From contig CALJLA010000025.1 of the NCBI GenBank assembly GCA_937983055.1, forward strand, positions 1-62,056: a DNA stretch of 62,056 nt, read 5' to 3'. The stretch is from an uncultured Pseudomonadota bacterium. Its GTDB lineage: Bacteria; Pseudomonadota; Gammaproteobacteria; Burkholderiales; Eutrophovitaceae. This document shows positions 50,505 to 59,234 of this stretch, piece after piece. The notes beneath the pieces are model-generated. The model did not search any database. It was not told the origin of the DNA and saw only the letters and a program-made list of their open reading frames with translations. How positions within the stretch are numbered: position 1 is the stretch's first letter; the number at the start of each line of letters is the position of its first letter. Position numbers and translations under genes: made by a program.

Positions 50505-52259
50505 ATGCCCAAGCCCAACGCTCAACCCGAATCCGCCGGCTGGCTGAAAACCCGGCTGGCGGCCTGGCTGGCGCCCGCCCTGAAGGGCACCGCGCCGGCG
50601 GCCTTCCGCGAGGCGGTGGGCGTCACCATCGACGCCGACGAGGACGACTGGCGCCCGCTGTCCGGCGACACGCAGCGCGACTTGTCGCCCATGACGCAGG
50701 CGCGCATGCAGAAAACGGCGCTGTACCTGTGGGAAGCGAACCTGCTCGCGAACCGGCTGATCGAGCTGCCGCTCGCCTACATCCTCGGCGAGGGTGTGGC
50801 CCTCAAGGTGCCGGACGAAGAGGCGCAGGAATGGCTCGACCGCTTCTGGGACGACCCGATCAACGAGATGGACCTGAAGCTGCCGAAAAAGGTGCGGGAG
50901 CTTGCGATCTACGGCGAGCAGTGCTGGCCGACCTTCGTCAACGAGATGAGCGGCCACGTGCGCCTGGGCTACCTCGACCCGGCGCAGATCGCCACCGTGG
51001 TGAAAGACCCAGACAACATCGAGCAGGCGATCGGCATCGTCACCGTGAAGGACCGCAAGGGCCTTGCCCGCCGCTACAAGGTGATCGTCAACGGCGCCGA
51101 GGACGAAGTCTTCACCGCCCGCACGCGCGCCATTCGCGAAACCTTCACCGACGGCGAGTGCTTCTACTTCACCATCAACGATCTTTCCAACGGCTCGCGC
51201 GGGCGCTCCGACCTGCTGGCGCAGGCCGACTGGCTCGATACCTACGAGCAGTTCATGTTCGGCGAGGCCGACCGGGCGCTGGCGCTGCGCAGCTTCATCT
51301 GGGACGTGACCCTGAAGGGCGCCACGCCCGAGCAGGTCAAAGCGCGCGCCGGCCAGATCACCACGCCGAAACCGAACTCGGTGCGCGTGCACAACGATTC
51401 GGAGGAATGGAAGGCCGAGGCGCCGTCGCTCTCCGGCGCCGACACGGCCGAGGCCGCGAAGCTCTTCCGCAACCACATCCTCGGCGGCGCGACCATCCCG
51501 ACCATCTGGTACGGCGGCAGCCAGGACGCGAACCGCGCGGTCGGCTCGGAAATGTCCGAGGCCACCGTCAAGGTCCTCACGCAGCGCCAGCGCACCTGGG
51601 GCTACATCCTCAAGTTCGTCGCGCGCTATGTGATCCGCAAGCGCTCGCTCGCCAACAGAAAAGGCGAGCCGGATCTCGCCGCCGCGGAGTTTGCGGTGTC
51701 GGTCGAGTTTCCGGAGATCCAGGCGCGCGACACCACCAAGTACGCCGCGGCGCTGCAGCAGGTTTCCGCCTCGGTGGTTGTCGACATCAACGAAGGGCTG
51801 CTCACGAAAGAGACCGGGCTTGCCATCATCCAGACCATCGCCGGGCGCCTTGGCGTCGAGTTCGACGCCGCCGAGGAACTGAAGAACGCCCAGGCCGAAT
51901 GGGCCGCGCGCCGCGATGACGACACGTTCCGGGACCTGCCGGACGAGGGCGGCGAACCGGGCGACGGTAAGCCGCCCGCGCCCGCACCCGGCGAGGGCGA
52001 ACCCGTGCGCGAGGCAGTCGAGCGCGGCTTCGCGGAACTTCGCGATCGCATGGGCTCGCTCGCCCTCGAACTCGCCCGCGCGCCGCTGCGCGAGGCGCAG
52101 GCGCCCCCGCAGGTCACCATCGCCGAGGGCGCGATTGCGCTCACTATTCAAAATCGTGTGCCCGCGCCCACCGCCACCGACACCGAAGTGACCGCGCGCG
52201 ACGAGCACGGGCGCATTCGTGCCAAGCGCGACACCCACCACTACGAGGAAGACACATGA
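50505..52259 (+). CDS. Phage portal protein
   Basis: 584 aa. QARMQKTALYLWEANLLANRLIELP, ILGEGVALKV, VRELAIYGEQCWPTFVN, IWYGGSQDANRAVGSEMSE and a later QVSASVVVDINEGLL fit the portal family, the 12-mer ring through which DNA passes. It differs from the Mu gp29 (DUF935) portal, so the head module is not straight Mu. The C-terminus is acidic and proline-rich. Confidence 0.85.
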   Translation: MPKPNAQPESAGWLKTRLAAWLAPALKGTAPAAFREAVGVTIDADEDDWRPLSGDTQRDLSPMTQARMQKTALYLWEANLLANRLIELPLAYILGEGVALKVPDEEAQEWLDRFWDDPINEMDLKLPKKVRELAIYGEQCWPTFVNEMSGHVRLGYLDPAQIATVVKDPDNIEQAIGIVTVKDRKGLARRYKVIVNGAEDEVFTARTRAIRETFTDGECFYFTINDLSNGSRGRSDLLAQADWLDTYEQFMFGEADRALALRSFIWDVTLKGATPEQVKARAGQITTPKPNSVRVHNDSEEWKAEAPSLSGADTAEAAKLFRNHILGGATIPTIWYGGSQDANRAVGSEMSEATVKVLTQRQRTWGYILKFVARYVIRKRSLANRKGEPDLAAAEFAVSVEFPEIQARDTTKYAAALQQVSASVVVDINEGLLTKETGLAIIQTIAGRLGVEFDAAEELKNAQAEWAARRDDDTFRDLPDEGGEPGDGKPPAPAPGEGEPVREAVERGFAELRDRMGSLALELARAPLREAQAPPQVTIAEGAIALTIQNRVPAPTATDTEVTARDEHGRIRAKRDTHHYEEDT

Positions 52260-52657
52260 TCGTCGTGCCCAATAACGGCGAGGGCGATGCCGCCGAGTAC
52301 TTCGTGAACAAGGCCGCGCCGCAGAACCTGGTGCTGCGCGTGTACAAGAACGACATCACCCCGAGCGAGACCGACACCGCCGCCACCTACACCGAAGCCG
52401 ATTTTCCTGGCTACGCGTCGGCTACGCTGGCAGGCGCCTCCTGGTCGGTCGCCGAAGGCGCGCCCTCGCAGGCGAGCTTCGCGCAGCAGACCTTCACCCG
52501 AAACGCCGGCGGCGCCGCGCAGTCGGTCTACGGCATCTACATGACGCGGGTGACCAGCGGGCGCATCGCGCTCGCCGAGCGCGACCCCTCCGGCGCCTTT
52601 GCCATCAACAACAGCGGCGACGCGTACAAGTACACGCCGCAGATCACCTTCGATTAA
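52256..52657 (+). CDS. Hypothetical virion protein
   Basis: 133 aa; beta-rich, starting MIVVPNNGEGDAAEYFVN and with LVLRVYKNDITPSETDTA. Resembles small head/neck or decoration proteins in phages of this type. Overlaps the portal gene by ATGA. Confidence 0.6.
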   Translation: MIVVPNNGEGDAAEYFVNKAAPQNLVLRVYKNDITPSETDTAATYTEADFPGYASATLAGASWSVAEGAPSQASFAQQTFTRNAGGAAQSVYGIYMTRVTSGRIALAERDPSGAFAINNSGDAYKYTPQITFD

Positions 52658-52667
52658 GGAGCGCGCG

Positions 52668-52958
52668 ATGTTTCTCGGCGGCAGACTGATCCGGCCCGGC
52701 ATGTGGGTCGTGTGGCAGAAGAAGCGCGGCATCCTGCTCGCGCCCTTCGTCGAGGTGCGCGACGCCGCCGGGCGCTTGACCGGCCAGGACTTCACCAGAG
52801 TGCAGTTTCACGTGGTGCGGGATGACCGCACCACCGAAGCCGCGCTCACACCGCCGGCGGAAGAGTTCTTCGCCTCCGCGCGGCTCGCGAAGTTGAAGGA
52901 GATCCCGGAGAAAAGCCGGCCGGCGAAAAAGCTCGGCGAGGCGCTCGGCTACCTGTGA
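52668..52958 (+). CDS. Hypothetical phage protein, 96 aa
   Basis: ATG with AAGGAG upstream. MFLGGRLIRPGMWVVWQKKRG and a helical C-terminus rich in Lys/Glu. Function unknown; part of the structural block. Confidence 0.55.
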   Translation: MFLGGRLIRPGMWVVWQKKRGILLAPFVEVRDAAGRLTGQDFTRVQFHVVRDDRTTEAALTPPAEEFFASARLAKLKEIPEKSRPAKKLGEALGYL

Positions 52959-53815
52959 TCAACCTCGCGGCCACCACCGACAAGCTCCAGCTCGTCACCG
53001 ACGCGGCGGTGGCGGTGGACGTGCACGCGTCCTATGTCGATCTGGCAAGCGGCAACGTCACGCCCGGCCGGCAAAACACCGCCATCTCCACCGCGACGAC
53101 CACCGATATCGTCGGCGCGCCGGGTTCGAGCACGTTCCGAAACGTCAAGTTCATGACGGTGCGCAACAAGGGCGCCTCGCCGGTGGGGGTGACGGTGGTG
53201 GTCGACCAGAACGGCACCGACTACGAGCTGCGCAAGGCGACGCTGCTGCCCGGCGAAGAGCTGCTGTACATGGAAGGCTTCGGCTGGGCGCACACCTCGA
53301 ACGCCGTGGATGCCGTGCAGGCGGCGCTCACCTCCGACACGGTCGCCAACGCCACCGATACCTACTTGACGGAACTGCGGGTGCCGATCTCCGGGCGGAT
53401 CAAAGCAGGCAGCTTCTTCAAGTTCAAGCTGAAGATGAGCAAGACCGCCGCGGGTACGGCGACGCCGATCTTCAACGTGCGCGTGGGCACCAACGGGTCG
53501 GTGTCGGACACCGCGCGTGTGACGCACACGCTGCTGGCGCAAACCGCCGCGGCCGACGACGGCTGGGCGGAGCTGCTCGTCACCGTGCGAAACGTGAGCG
53601 CGACCGGCGTGATCGCCAGCTCGATGCTGTTCTGCCACCGGCTCACCACCACCGGACTTGCCAACGCCGCCCAGGAACAGATTCTTTCCGGCACCTCGGC
53701 CACCTTCGACCTGACGGCCGCGGGGCTTTTTCTCGGCCTGTCTGTGAACCCCGGCGCCTCCGGTGTGTGGACATTCCAGGCCGGCAACATCACCTCCGAC
53801 AACCTGCTGAACTGA
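52955..53815 (+). CDS. Beta-rich virion protein, possible tail/appendage
   Basis: 286 aa. Repeated Thr/Ser/Val beta stretches (VAVDVHASYVDLASGNV, FMTVRNKGASPVGVTVVVDQ, ISGRIKAGSFFKFKLKMS) suggest two beta-sandwich parts, the second carbohydrate-module-like. Position between portal and MuF is unusual. Function inferred only from context. Confidence 0.55.
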   Translation: MINLAATTDKLQLVTDAAVAVDVHASYVDLASGNVTPGRQNTAISTATTTDIVGAPGSSTFRNVKFMTVRNKGASPVGVTVVVDQNGTDYELRKATLLPGEELLYMEGFGWAHTSNAVDAVQAALTSDTVANATDTYLTELRVPISGRIKAGSFFKFKLKMSKTAAGTATPIFNVRVGTNGSVSDTARVTHTLLAQTAAADDGWAELLVTVRNVSATGVIASSMLFCHRLTTTGLANAAQEQILSGTSATFDLTAAGLFLGLSVNPGASGVWTFQAGNITSDNLLN

Positions 53816-53819
53816 CGCG

Positions 53820-54719
53820 ATGCAAGGCTGGTTCGATAAAACCGCAGTCCCCGTCGCCTGGTACGACACCACCGCGCAGCCAGCCGGCTGGTTCGACGAG
53901 ACGCTGCTTGCCGCTGCCTCGGCGGTCAGCCGCGAATGGGCGGGCAGCGGCGGGCTGCAGCTCGCCGGCGCCGGCGCGTTCAATCGCCAGCGCGCGATAT
54001 CGGCCTCGGGGGGCGTGCAGCTCGCGGGCGCCGGCACGTTCGCCCGCGTGCGCGACCTGGTCGCCTCGGGCGGGGTGCAAATCTCCGGCAGCGGCGCGTG
54101 GGAACACACGCGCACCCTTGCCGGCAGCGGCGGGCTGTCGTTCGGCGGCAGCGGCGCCTGGGAGCGCGTGCGCGTGCTGGTCGCCGCCGGCGGCGCGCAG
54201 CTCTCCGGCGCGGGCGCGTTCGAGCGCGTGCGCGACCTGGTCGCCTCCGGCGGCGTGCTCTTCGGCGGCAGCGGCGCGTTCGAGACCGTCGGCGGCTCGG
54301 CGCTTCGCGAGTGGTCGGGCGCCGGCGGCATCGAGCTTGCCGGTACCGGCGCCTTCGAGCGCTTCGCCGCCCAGCCCGAGGCCGCCGGCCATGCGCCGCG
54401 CCCGCGCCTGCCGCTCAAGCTGCGCCGAGAGCGGCACGCGTTTGCCATCGGCGGACTCACCATCGGCGGCGCGGGCCTGTTCGCGCGCGTGGCCGGCACG
54501 GTGGAGCGCGCGGCGCCCGCACCGCTGCCGGTTGAGCCCAATCTGCACTTTGTGGATGCAACTTCGGCCACGCCGGCCGACACCGTCGCGCTGCCTGCCG
54601 CAAACGACGCGCTCGCGCAGGCCGCGGCAGCCGAGCGCGCGGCGCGCGACGCGGCCGCCTTCCGTCGCTTCATGGAAGCGATCGCGCGCGACGACGAGGA
54701 GCTGCTCACCGAACTGTGA
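53820..54719 (+). CDS. Virion protein with about seven 20-residue Gly-rich repeats
   Basis: 299 aa. N-terminal WFDKTAVPVAWYD module, then residues 38-180 consist of repeats of the form (S)GGxQLxGxGAFxRVRxLVA with a period near 20 residues (60 bp). A helical C-terminus ends RDDEELLTEL. Such repeats form elongated beta structures in fibers. The repeat number may vary between relatives. Confidence 0.6.
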   Translation: MQGWFDKTAVPVAWYDTTAQPAGWFDETLLAAASAVSREWAGSGGLQLAGAGAFNRQRAISASGGVQLAGAGTFARVRDLVASGGVQISGSGAWEHTRTLAGSGGLSFGGSGAWERVRVLVAAGGAQLSGAGAFERVRDLVASGGVLFGGSGAFETVGGSALREWSGAGGIELAGTGAFERFAAQPEAAGHAPRPRLPLKLRRERHAFAIGGLTIGGAGLFARVAGTVERAAPAPLPVEPNLHFVDATSATPADTVALPAANDALAQAAAAERAARDAAAFRRFMEAIARDDEELLTEL

Positions 54720-54765
54720 TCAACCCGCCGGCGCTGCCGGCATTCGAGCGATGACGAGGTGAACG

Positions 54766-55251
54766 ATGTTACTGAAACGCTTTTACAAAATTCCGCCCGG
54801 CTGGGAGAAGAAAGTCGACAAGGACGGCAACTGCACCAACCCGCCGCCGCTCGACTACGTCTCGATCGGCCACACCGGCACCACGCCCGAACAGAACTTC
54901 AGCGACCACTTCGTCGCGGGCGCGATCAAGGAGGGCTGGCTCTCGATCGGCGCGGGCAAGATCGTGCTGCACGTGCACCCGGAAGATCTCGTCTACCGCA
55001 TCGTGCGAACGCCGGGGTTTTACTGCTGCCATTGCGGCGCGGGCGCTGCCAGCCAGGTTGACGCCCGTGCCCACGTCGTCGGCGCTCACGCGGGCAAGAA
55101 ATCGCCGGATGCGAACAACCCGGCCGGCTACCGGAGGCTCAACGGTTACGAATGTGTGCTCGAGGCAGCGCAGCACAAGAAATGGAAAAACAGGGGGCCG
55201 AAGCGCGCGGTCTCGTTCCCCCGCAAAGGGGAGGTGAACGCAAATGGCTGA
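54766..55251 (+). CDS. Hypothetical phage protein with CCxxC...H zinc-like site
   Basis: 161 aa. MLLKRFYKIPPGWEKKVDKD, a middle FYCCHCGAGAASQVDARAHV and VVGAH give a C2H2-like set of ligands. A basic C-terminus. No family recognised. ATG with GAGGTGA upstream. Confidence 0.55.
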   Translation: MLLKRFYKIPPGWEKKVDKDGNCTNPPPLDYVSIGHTGTTPEQNFSDHFVAGAIKEGWLSIGAGKIVLHVHPEDLVYRIVRTPGFYCCHCGAGAASQVDARAHVVGAHAGKKSPDANNPAGYRRLNGYECVLEAAQHKKWKNRGPKRAVSFPRKGEVNANG

Positions 55252-56083
55252 TCTCGTCTACAACATTGCCAAGGGGCGCGCGGCGGAACTTTACAACCGC
55301 GTGGACATCAACGACCCGGCCAACGCGGTGCTGGTCATAGTGGCGATCGCGGCTGGCAGCACCACCGATGCCGCGTTTCGTGACTTCGACACGCTCGCCG
55401 CCAGCCTGCCGGGCGGCGGCGGCGCCGCCGAGGCGACCAACAGCGGCTACGCCCGCAAGGTGCTGAGCGATTCGGACCTGGTCGCCTTCGCGCCCGACGA
55501 CACCAACGATCGCGTCGACCTGGACGTGGCCGACCAGACCTGGACCGCGGTCGCCGCCGGCACCAACTGGACCGACCTGATCTTCGCTTACGACCCCGAT
55601 TCGACCGGCGGCACCGACTCGAACATCGTGCCGCTCACCCTGCACGATTTCGCGGTGACGCCGGACGGCTCGGACATCACGGCGCAGGTGGCGAACTTCT
55701 ATCGCGCGTCCTGCTCGCGGCACGCCGCTCAACCCTTACCGGAGCCAACCGACGATGAGATCGACCGCTCAAAACCGCTTCACCCGTTACCTTGTGCCAG
55801 CGCTCGCGCTCGCGGTGCTCGCCTGGTTCGCCGTCGGCGTTGCGCTCGCAACGGAGACCGCCGTGCTGACCTGGGACCCGCCGCCGGTGGGCACCGCCAA
55901 GACGTATCACATCGAGCGCAAGGTCGGTGTGTGCGGCGACCCGGCGATTCAATGGACGGAGATCGCGACTGTTCCGTCGGCGACGCTGACCTACACCGAC
56001 AGCGCAACGGTGGAAGGGAAAACGCACTGCTATCGCGTGGTGGCCAGCAACCCGGACGATGTGAAGGGCGAGTACTCGAATGA
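55244..56083 (+). CDS. Beta-rich virion protein, frame appears shifted near its 3' end
   Basis: The first 156 codons (to about 55,711) look real: MADLVYNIAKGRAAELYNRV, then Thr/Ala/Asp-rich beta sequence as in phage appendage proteins. Beyond ANFYRAS the reading is Arg/Ser-rich nonsense overlapping the next gene by 329 bp. In a -1 frame the gene would stop at 55,758 in an ATGA overlap with that gene, the arrangement used elsewhere in this phage. A one-base deletion or an assembly error is likely. Confidence 0.6.
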   Translation: MADLVYNIAKGRAAELYNRVDINDPANAVLVIVAIAAGSTTDAAFRDFDTLAASLPGGGGAAEATNSGYARKVLSDSDLVAFAPDDTNDRVDLDVADQTWTAVAAGTNWTDLIFAYDPDSTGGTDSNIVPLTLHDFAVTPDGSDITAQVANFYRASCSRHAAQPLPEPTDDEIDRSKPLHPLPCASARARGARLVRRRRCARNGDRRADLGPAAGGHRQDVSHRAQGRCVRRPGDSMDGDRDCSVGDADLHRQRNGGRENALLSRGGQQPGRCEGRVLE

Positions 56084-56144
56084 GGGGGACAAATACATCC
56101 CTTTCGCCCGAACTGCGCCGCCTGCCAATTTCCGCGTTCGCTGA
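55755..56144 (+). CDS. Exported protein with fibronectin type III-like domain
   Basis: 129 aa. An N-terminal membrane/signal helix (YLVPALALAVLAWFAVGVALA), then TAVLTWDPPPVGTAKTYHIE, and CYRVVASNPDDVKGEYSNE, a typical Fn3 strand order. Phage Fn3 domains often bind carbohydrates on the cell surface. Here a signal peptide makes it a possible lysogen surface protein or a misplaced fiber domain. Confidence 0.7.
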   Translation: MRSTAQNRFTRYLVPALALAVLAWFAVGVALATETAVLTWDPPPVGTAKTYHIERKVGVCGDPAIQWTEIATVPSATLTYTDSATVEGKTHCYRVVASNPDDVKGEYSNEGDKYIPFARTAPPANFRVR

Positions 56145-56183
56145 GGGACCGGCTGCGCTGCTTCCTGAAATGCTGGAGATGAC

Positions 56184-56630
56184 ATGCCGATCAGAGTTTA
56201 TCTATCGCCTCTGGTCGGCAATGGCCAGCCTGACAATCCCTACCGCGCCAAGCTCATGGACGTCAGTAGCTGCACCGCCATTATCCCGAGCAACCCGGAC
56301 GGGACGCCGCTGTTTAGCTGGAGTCTCGTTATCTCACGGGCTGCAAGTTGGGAGCTTGCCGACGCCGACGCGACGCTTGAAAGGTTGTTCGGGGTAGATC
56401 TGCCCGACACGATAGGAACCTGGGCGGAGATGAGAGCCTATCGCCAGGCCAAAGGGGTCGCCGACATTCCTGCCAACCGCAGGAACCAGTTGAACAACCG
56501 GCTCACCGCGTTCGGGATAGATACCTCTCAAGTCACGCTGCAAACAACGTGGTGGCAAGTCCTCAGGGGGATTATCAGGCATCTGAACAGGGGCGTTGAC
56601 CCGTCAGGCGACGGAATTTCCATCGCATGA
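56184..56630 (+). CDS. Hypothetical virion-associated protein, lower GC
   Basis: 148 aa. MPIRVYLSPLVGNGQPDNPY, then a helical part (ATLERLFGVDLPDTIGTWAE, RQAKGVADIPANRRNQLNNR). Base use is less GC-rich than its neighbours, together with the first part of the next gene, suggesting recent exchange. Possible tail or fiber assembly role. Confidence 0.6.
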   Translation: MPIRVYLSPLVGNGQPDNPYRAKLMDVSSCTAIIPSNPDGTPLFSWSLVISRAASWELADADATLERLFGVDLPDTIGTWAEMRAYRQAKGVADIPANRRNQLNNRLTAFGIDTSQVTLQTTWWQVLRGIIRHLNRGVDPSGDGISIA

Positions 56631-57907
56631 CAAACCGCGCTGACAATTTCAACCGGACAGACTCCAGCACTTTAGGCACGCCGTCCGATAGCGGGTCGAG
56701 CTGGGTTGAGTACGGCCCGACAGGATGGGGAGTCAACGGCAACCGGGCCAGACACGCCGCCGTAGATGCGCAGCAGGCTTGCGCCGCCCTGGAATCGAGC
56801 GTTGCGAATGTCACTGTCAAGGGCACGTTGGCAGTTCTTAACAATTCGCCGAACGCCGAACAGGGTCTGGTTGCAAGGCTTGTGGATGCATCGAACTTCT
56901 GGCGAGTCATCCACAGGGCGGGCGATAACCGCCTCGTGCTGCAAAAACGGGTGTCAGGTTCGTACACCACGCTCTCCAACACGACTGTCGCTTACGCGGC
57001 AAACGACACGATGGAACTCGAAGCGGACTCTTCGAGTAAATGGGTCGTCAGGAAGAACGGTTCCAATGTTGTTACTGGCATCACTGACACCGCCCACAGC
57101 ACCGCGACGCTGCACGGCCTGGCGGCGCACTGGAACTCCGGTCCAGATGGTGCAAGGTGGGATGATTTTTCGATTACAGAGATTGGCGGCGGCGCCCTTG
57201 GCGGTCTTATCGGCATTGCCACCGAGACCGACACCGCGCTCACCCTCGGGCGGGCGAAGTTCAGGGCAATCTCGGCGGCGCTGGAGTCCGACTCGGCGAT
57301 CGCGCTCGGGCGGGTGAAGCAGTTGAGCCTGGCAACCGCCGCGGAAACGGACAGCGCGATCGCGCTCTCCCGCGCGAAAGCGAGGGCGCTGGGCTTCGCG
57401 CTGGAAGCCGACAGCGCGATCGCACTCTCTCGGGCGAAGACGCGCGCGCTGTCGTTTGCCGCCGAGACCGATGCCGCGATCGCGCTCGGCCGGTCCAAGG
57501 CGGCTGCGATCGGCCTCGCGCTGGAAACCGACACCGCGCTCACCATCACCTCGAGCGGCGCGAAGGTCATCGCCGTGAACACCGCGTTCGAGACCGACAC
57601 CGCGATCGCGCTCTCGCGCGCGAAGGCCCGCGCCATCGCCGCCGCCGTGGAAACCGACGCCGCCCAGGTCATCGGCCGGGCGAAGGCGCGCGCGCTCGGC
57701 GCGGCGCTCGAAGCGGACCTCGCGATCGCGATCGCCCGCGCGAAGGCGCGCGGGGTTGGGCTCGCGACGGAGATCGACGTCGCCCTGCCGATCACGCTGG
57801 CGGGCGCGCCGCTGCCGGCGCGCATCGCAGTGATCGAGTTCGCGCTCGCGAAGCGGCTGGCAGAGTTCGGGTTCCGCGCGCGCAGCATCACCTTCACACT
57901 GGACTGA
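56627..57907 (+). CDS. Lectin-like domain plus tandem 20-residue repeats (adhesin/fiber-like)
   Basis: 426 aa. Residues 1-187 form a concanavalin/LamG-like beta sandwich (NFNRTDSSTLGTPSDSGSSW, FWRVIHRAGDNRLVLQKRVS, HGLAAHWNSGPDGARWDDFS), lower in GC. From about 190 to 395 there are nine or ten repeats of 20 residues with the theme ETDSAIALSRAKARALGFAL. The DNA shows a 60-bp period with GCGATCGC in most units. Probably a receptor-binding appendage. Confidence 0.65.
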   Translation: MTNRADNFNRTDSSTLGTPSDSGSSWVEYGPTGWGVNGNRARHAAVDAQQACAALESSVANVTVKGTLAVLNNSPNAEQGLVARLVDASNFWRVIHRAGDNRLVLQKRVSGSYTTLSNTTVAYAANDTMELEADSSSKWVVRKNGSNVVTGITDTAHSTATLHGLAAHWNSGPDGARWDDFSITEIGGGALGGLIGIATETDTALTLGRAKFRAISAALESDSAIALGRVKQLSLATAAETDSAIALSRAKARALGFALEADSAIALSRAKTRALSFAAETDAAIALGRSKAAAIGLALETDTALTITSSGAKVIAVNTAFETDTAIALSRAKARAIAAAVETDAAQVIGRAKARALGAALEADLAIAIARAKARGVGLATEIDVALPITLAGAPLPARIAVIEFALAKRLAEFGFRARSITFTLD

Positions 57908-57920
57908 ACGGGAGCCTTCG

Positions 57921-58238
57921 ATGCCCGACGTTAAAGAGCGCACCACCAGCTACCTCACGGTGGTGTTCAAGGACAAGAACGGCGCGGCCGCCGTGCCCAC
58001 CGCGGTGAGCTACCGCGTGGACTGCCTCACCACCGGGGCGGCCATTCGGGCCAGCACGGCGCTCACCCCGGCCAGCTCGATCGAGATCACGCTGACGCCG
58101 GCCGACAACGCCATCCAGGTGGTGGCGAACAACCGCGAGACGCGCCGCGTCACCGTGCATGCCGAGTACGGCGGCGCCGGCGACGAGGTGAACGACGAGT
58201 ACACCTACGACGTAGTCAATCTCTCCCACCACCCGTGA
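57921..58238 (+). CDS. Ig-like beta-sandwich phage protein
   Basis: 105 aa: MPDVKERTTSYLTVVFKDKN, VSYRVDCLTTG, IEITLTPADNAIQV, RRVTVHAEYGG alternate as seven beta strands, as in Ig-like phage decoration domains. ATGA-like overlap with the next gene. Function unknown. Confidence 0.6.
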   Translation: MPDVKERTTSYLTVVFKDKNGAAAVPTAVSYRVDCLTTGAAIRASTALTPASSIEITLTPADNAIQVVANNRETRRVTVHAEYGGAGDEVNDEYTYDVVNLSHHP

Positions 58239-59173
58239 CCGACAGCGAGCGCAAGCGGCTTTTCGAGCGTGCAAGGCGCGAGGTGCTGAAGAAGCGCACC
58301 GCGATCCACCGCGACACGGCGGCCGAGATCGTGCGGCTGCTGAAACTCGCGCAGGCGCGCATCCGCGAAACGCTGGCGAACGCGCCCTCGGATTACCAGC
58401 AGTGGCGGCTGCCGCAGCTGCAGGCGCAAATCGCGCAGCGCCTGGCCGAGTTCGAGCGCGTGGCGGGCCGCGCCGGTACCGCGGGCGCGGCGCAGGCCTG
58501 GGCCGCCGGCGAGCAGCTCGTGGCTGCACCCTTGACCGCCGCGGGCCTGGGCGGCGCGGGGGTGGCCACCGGCATCGACCCGCGCACGCTCACCGCCATG
58601 CAGCAGTTCATGACCGACCGCATCAAGGGCCTCGCCACCGCCGCGATCGACAAGATCAACACCGAGCTGGGCCTGGTGATCCTCGGCGTGCAGTCCCCAT
58701 CGGAAGCGATCGGCAAGGTCGAGAAAATCCTGGGCAAGGATTCGCGCCAGCGGGCGATTACCATCGTGCGCACCGAGGTCGGCCGCGCGTTCTCGGCAGC
58801 CACGCAGCAGCGCCTCGAAGCCGCGCAGGCGCAGGTGCCGGGACTCAAGAAACTCTGGCGTCGCAGCGGCAAGGTGCACTCGCGCCCGCAACACGACGCG
58901 ATCGACGGCCAGGTGCGCGAGATTGACGAGGCCTTCGAGGTGATCGATCCGCGCACCGGCGCGGTGATCGAGATCTATTACCCGCGTGACCCGAAGGCGC
59001 CGCTCGCCGAGACCATCAACTGCGGCTGCGAGTCGCTGCCGTTCATGGAATCGTGGGAATCGTTCCGCCGCACCGTGCCATTCACCGAGCGCGAACTGCC
59101 GGCCTCCGAACTTGCGCGCAATCCGGTGAAAGCCGCTTTCGCCGCCAGGGCGCGGCGCGCGGACCGCGAGTGA
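58235..59173 (+). CDS. MuF/SPP1 gp7-type minor head protein
   Basis: 312 aa. Helical N-terminus (ERKRLFERARREVLKKRTAI), a central TIVRTEVGRAFSAATQQR, then LKKLWRRSGKVHSRPQHDAI, GEVR-like stretch, YPRDPKAPLAETINCGCESL: the phage_Mu_F pattern with the final cysteine pair. It is internal to the head and joins portal and capsid assembly. The last gene before the second late-type promoter motif. Confidence 0.85.
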   Translation: MTDSERKRLFERARREVLKKRTAIHRDTAAEIVRLLKLAQARIRETLANAPSDYQQWRLPQLQAQIAQRLAEFERVAGRAGTAGAAQAWAAGEQLVAAPLTAAGLGGAGVATGIDPRTLTAMQQFMTDRIKGLATAAIDKINTELGLVILGVQSPSEAIGKVEKILGKDSRQRAITIVRTEVGRAFSAATQQRLEAAQAQVPGLKKLWRRSGKVHSRPQHDAIDGQVREIDEAFEVIDPRTGAVIEIYYPRDPKAPLAETINCGCESLPFMESWESFRRTVPFTERELPASELARNPVKAAFAARARRADRE

Positions 59174-59234
59174 TTCGGTGATTGAGCGCTCGGCGCGGGT
59201 GACTGAATCACTCAATCGCTGAATCACTCAATCA
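59171..59234 (+). terminator. Stem-loop and direct repeats after the MuF gene
   Basis: TGATTCGGTGATTGAG (59,171-59,186) pairs at 14 of 16 positions with CTCAATCGCTGAATCA (59,211-59,226). TGAATCACTCAATC occurs twice (59,204 and 59,220). No T-run follows, so it may be a rho-independent-like stop, a processing site or part of the control of the next promoter. Confidence 0.45.

Noticed and set aside
51242..51595. Antisense frame within the portal gene
   Set aside because: No ribosome site or family; the portal is continuous on the other strand.
57190..57810. 60-bp tandem repeats as a CRISPR array
   Set aside because: Units are contiguous, coding and without unique spacers.
53820..58238. Diversity-generating retroelement target
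   Set aside because: No reverse transcriptase, template repeat or CLec-type end is visible in the window; the lectin and repeat genes show no paired VR/TR.
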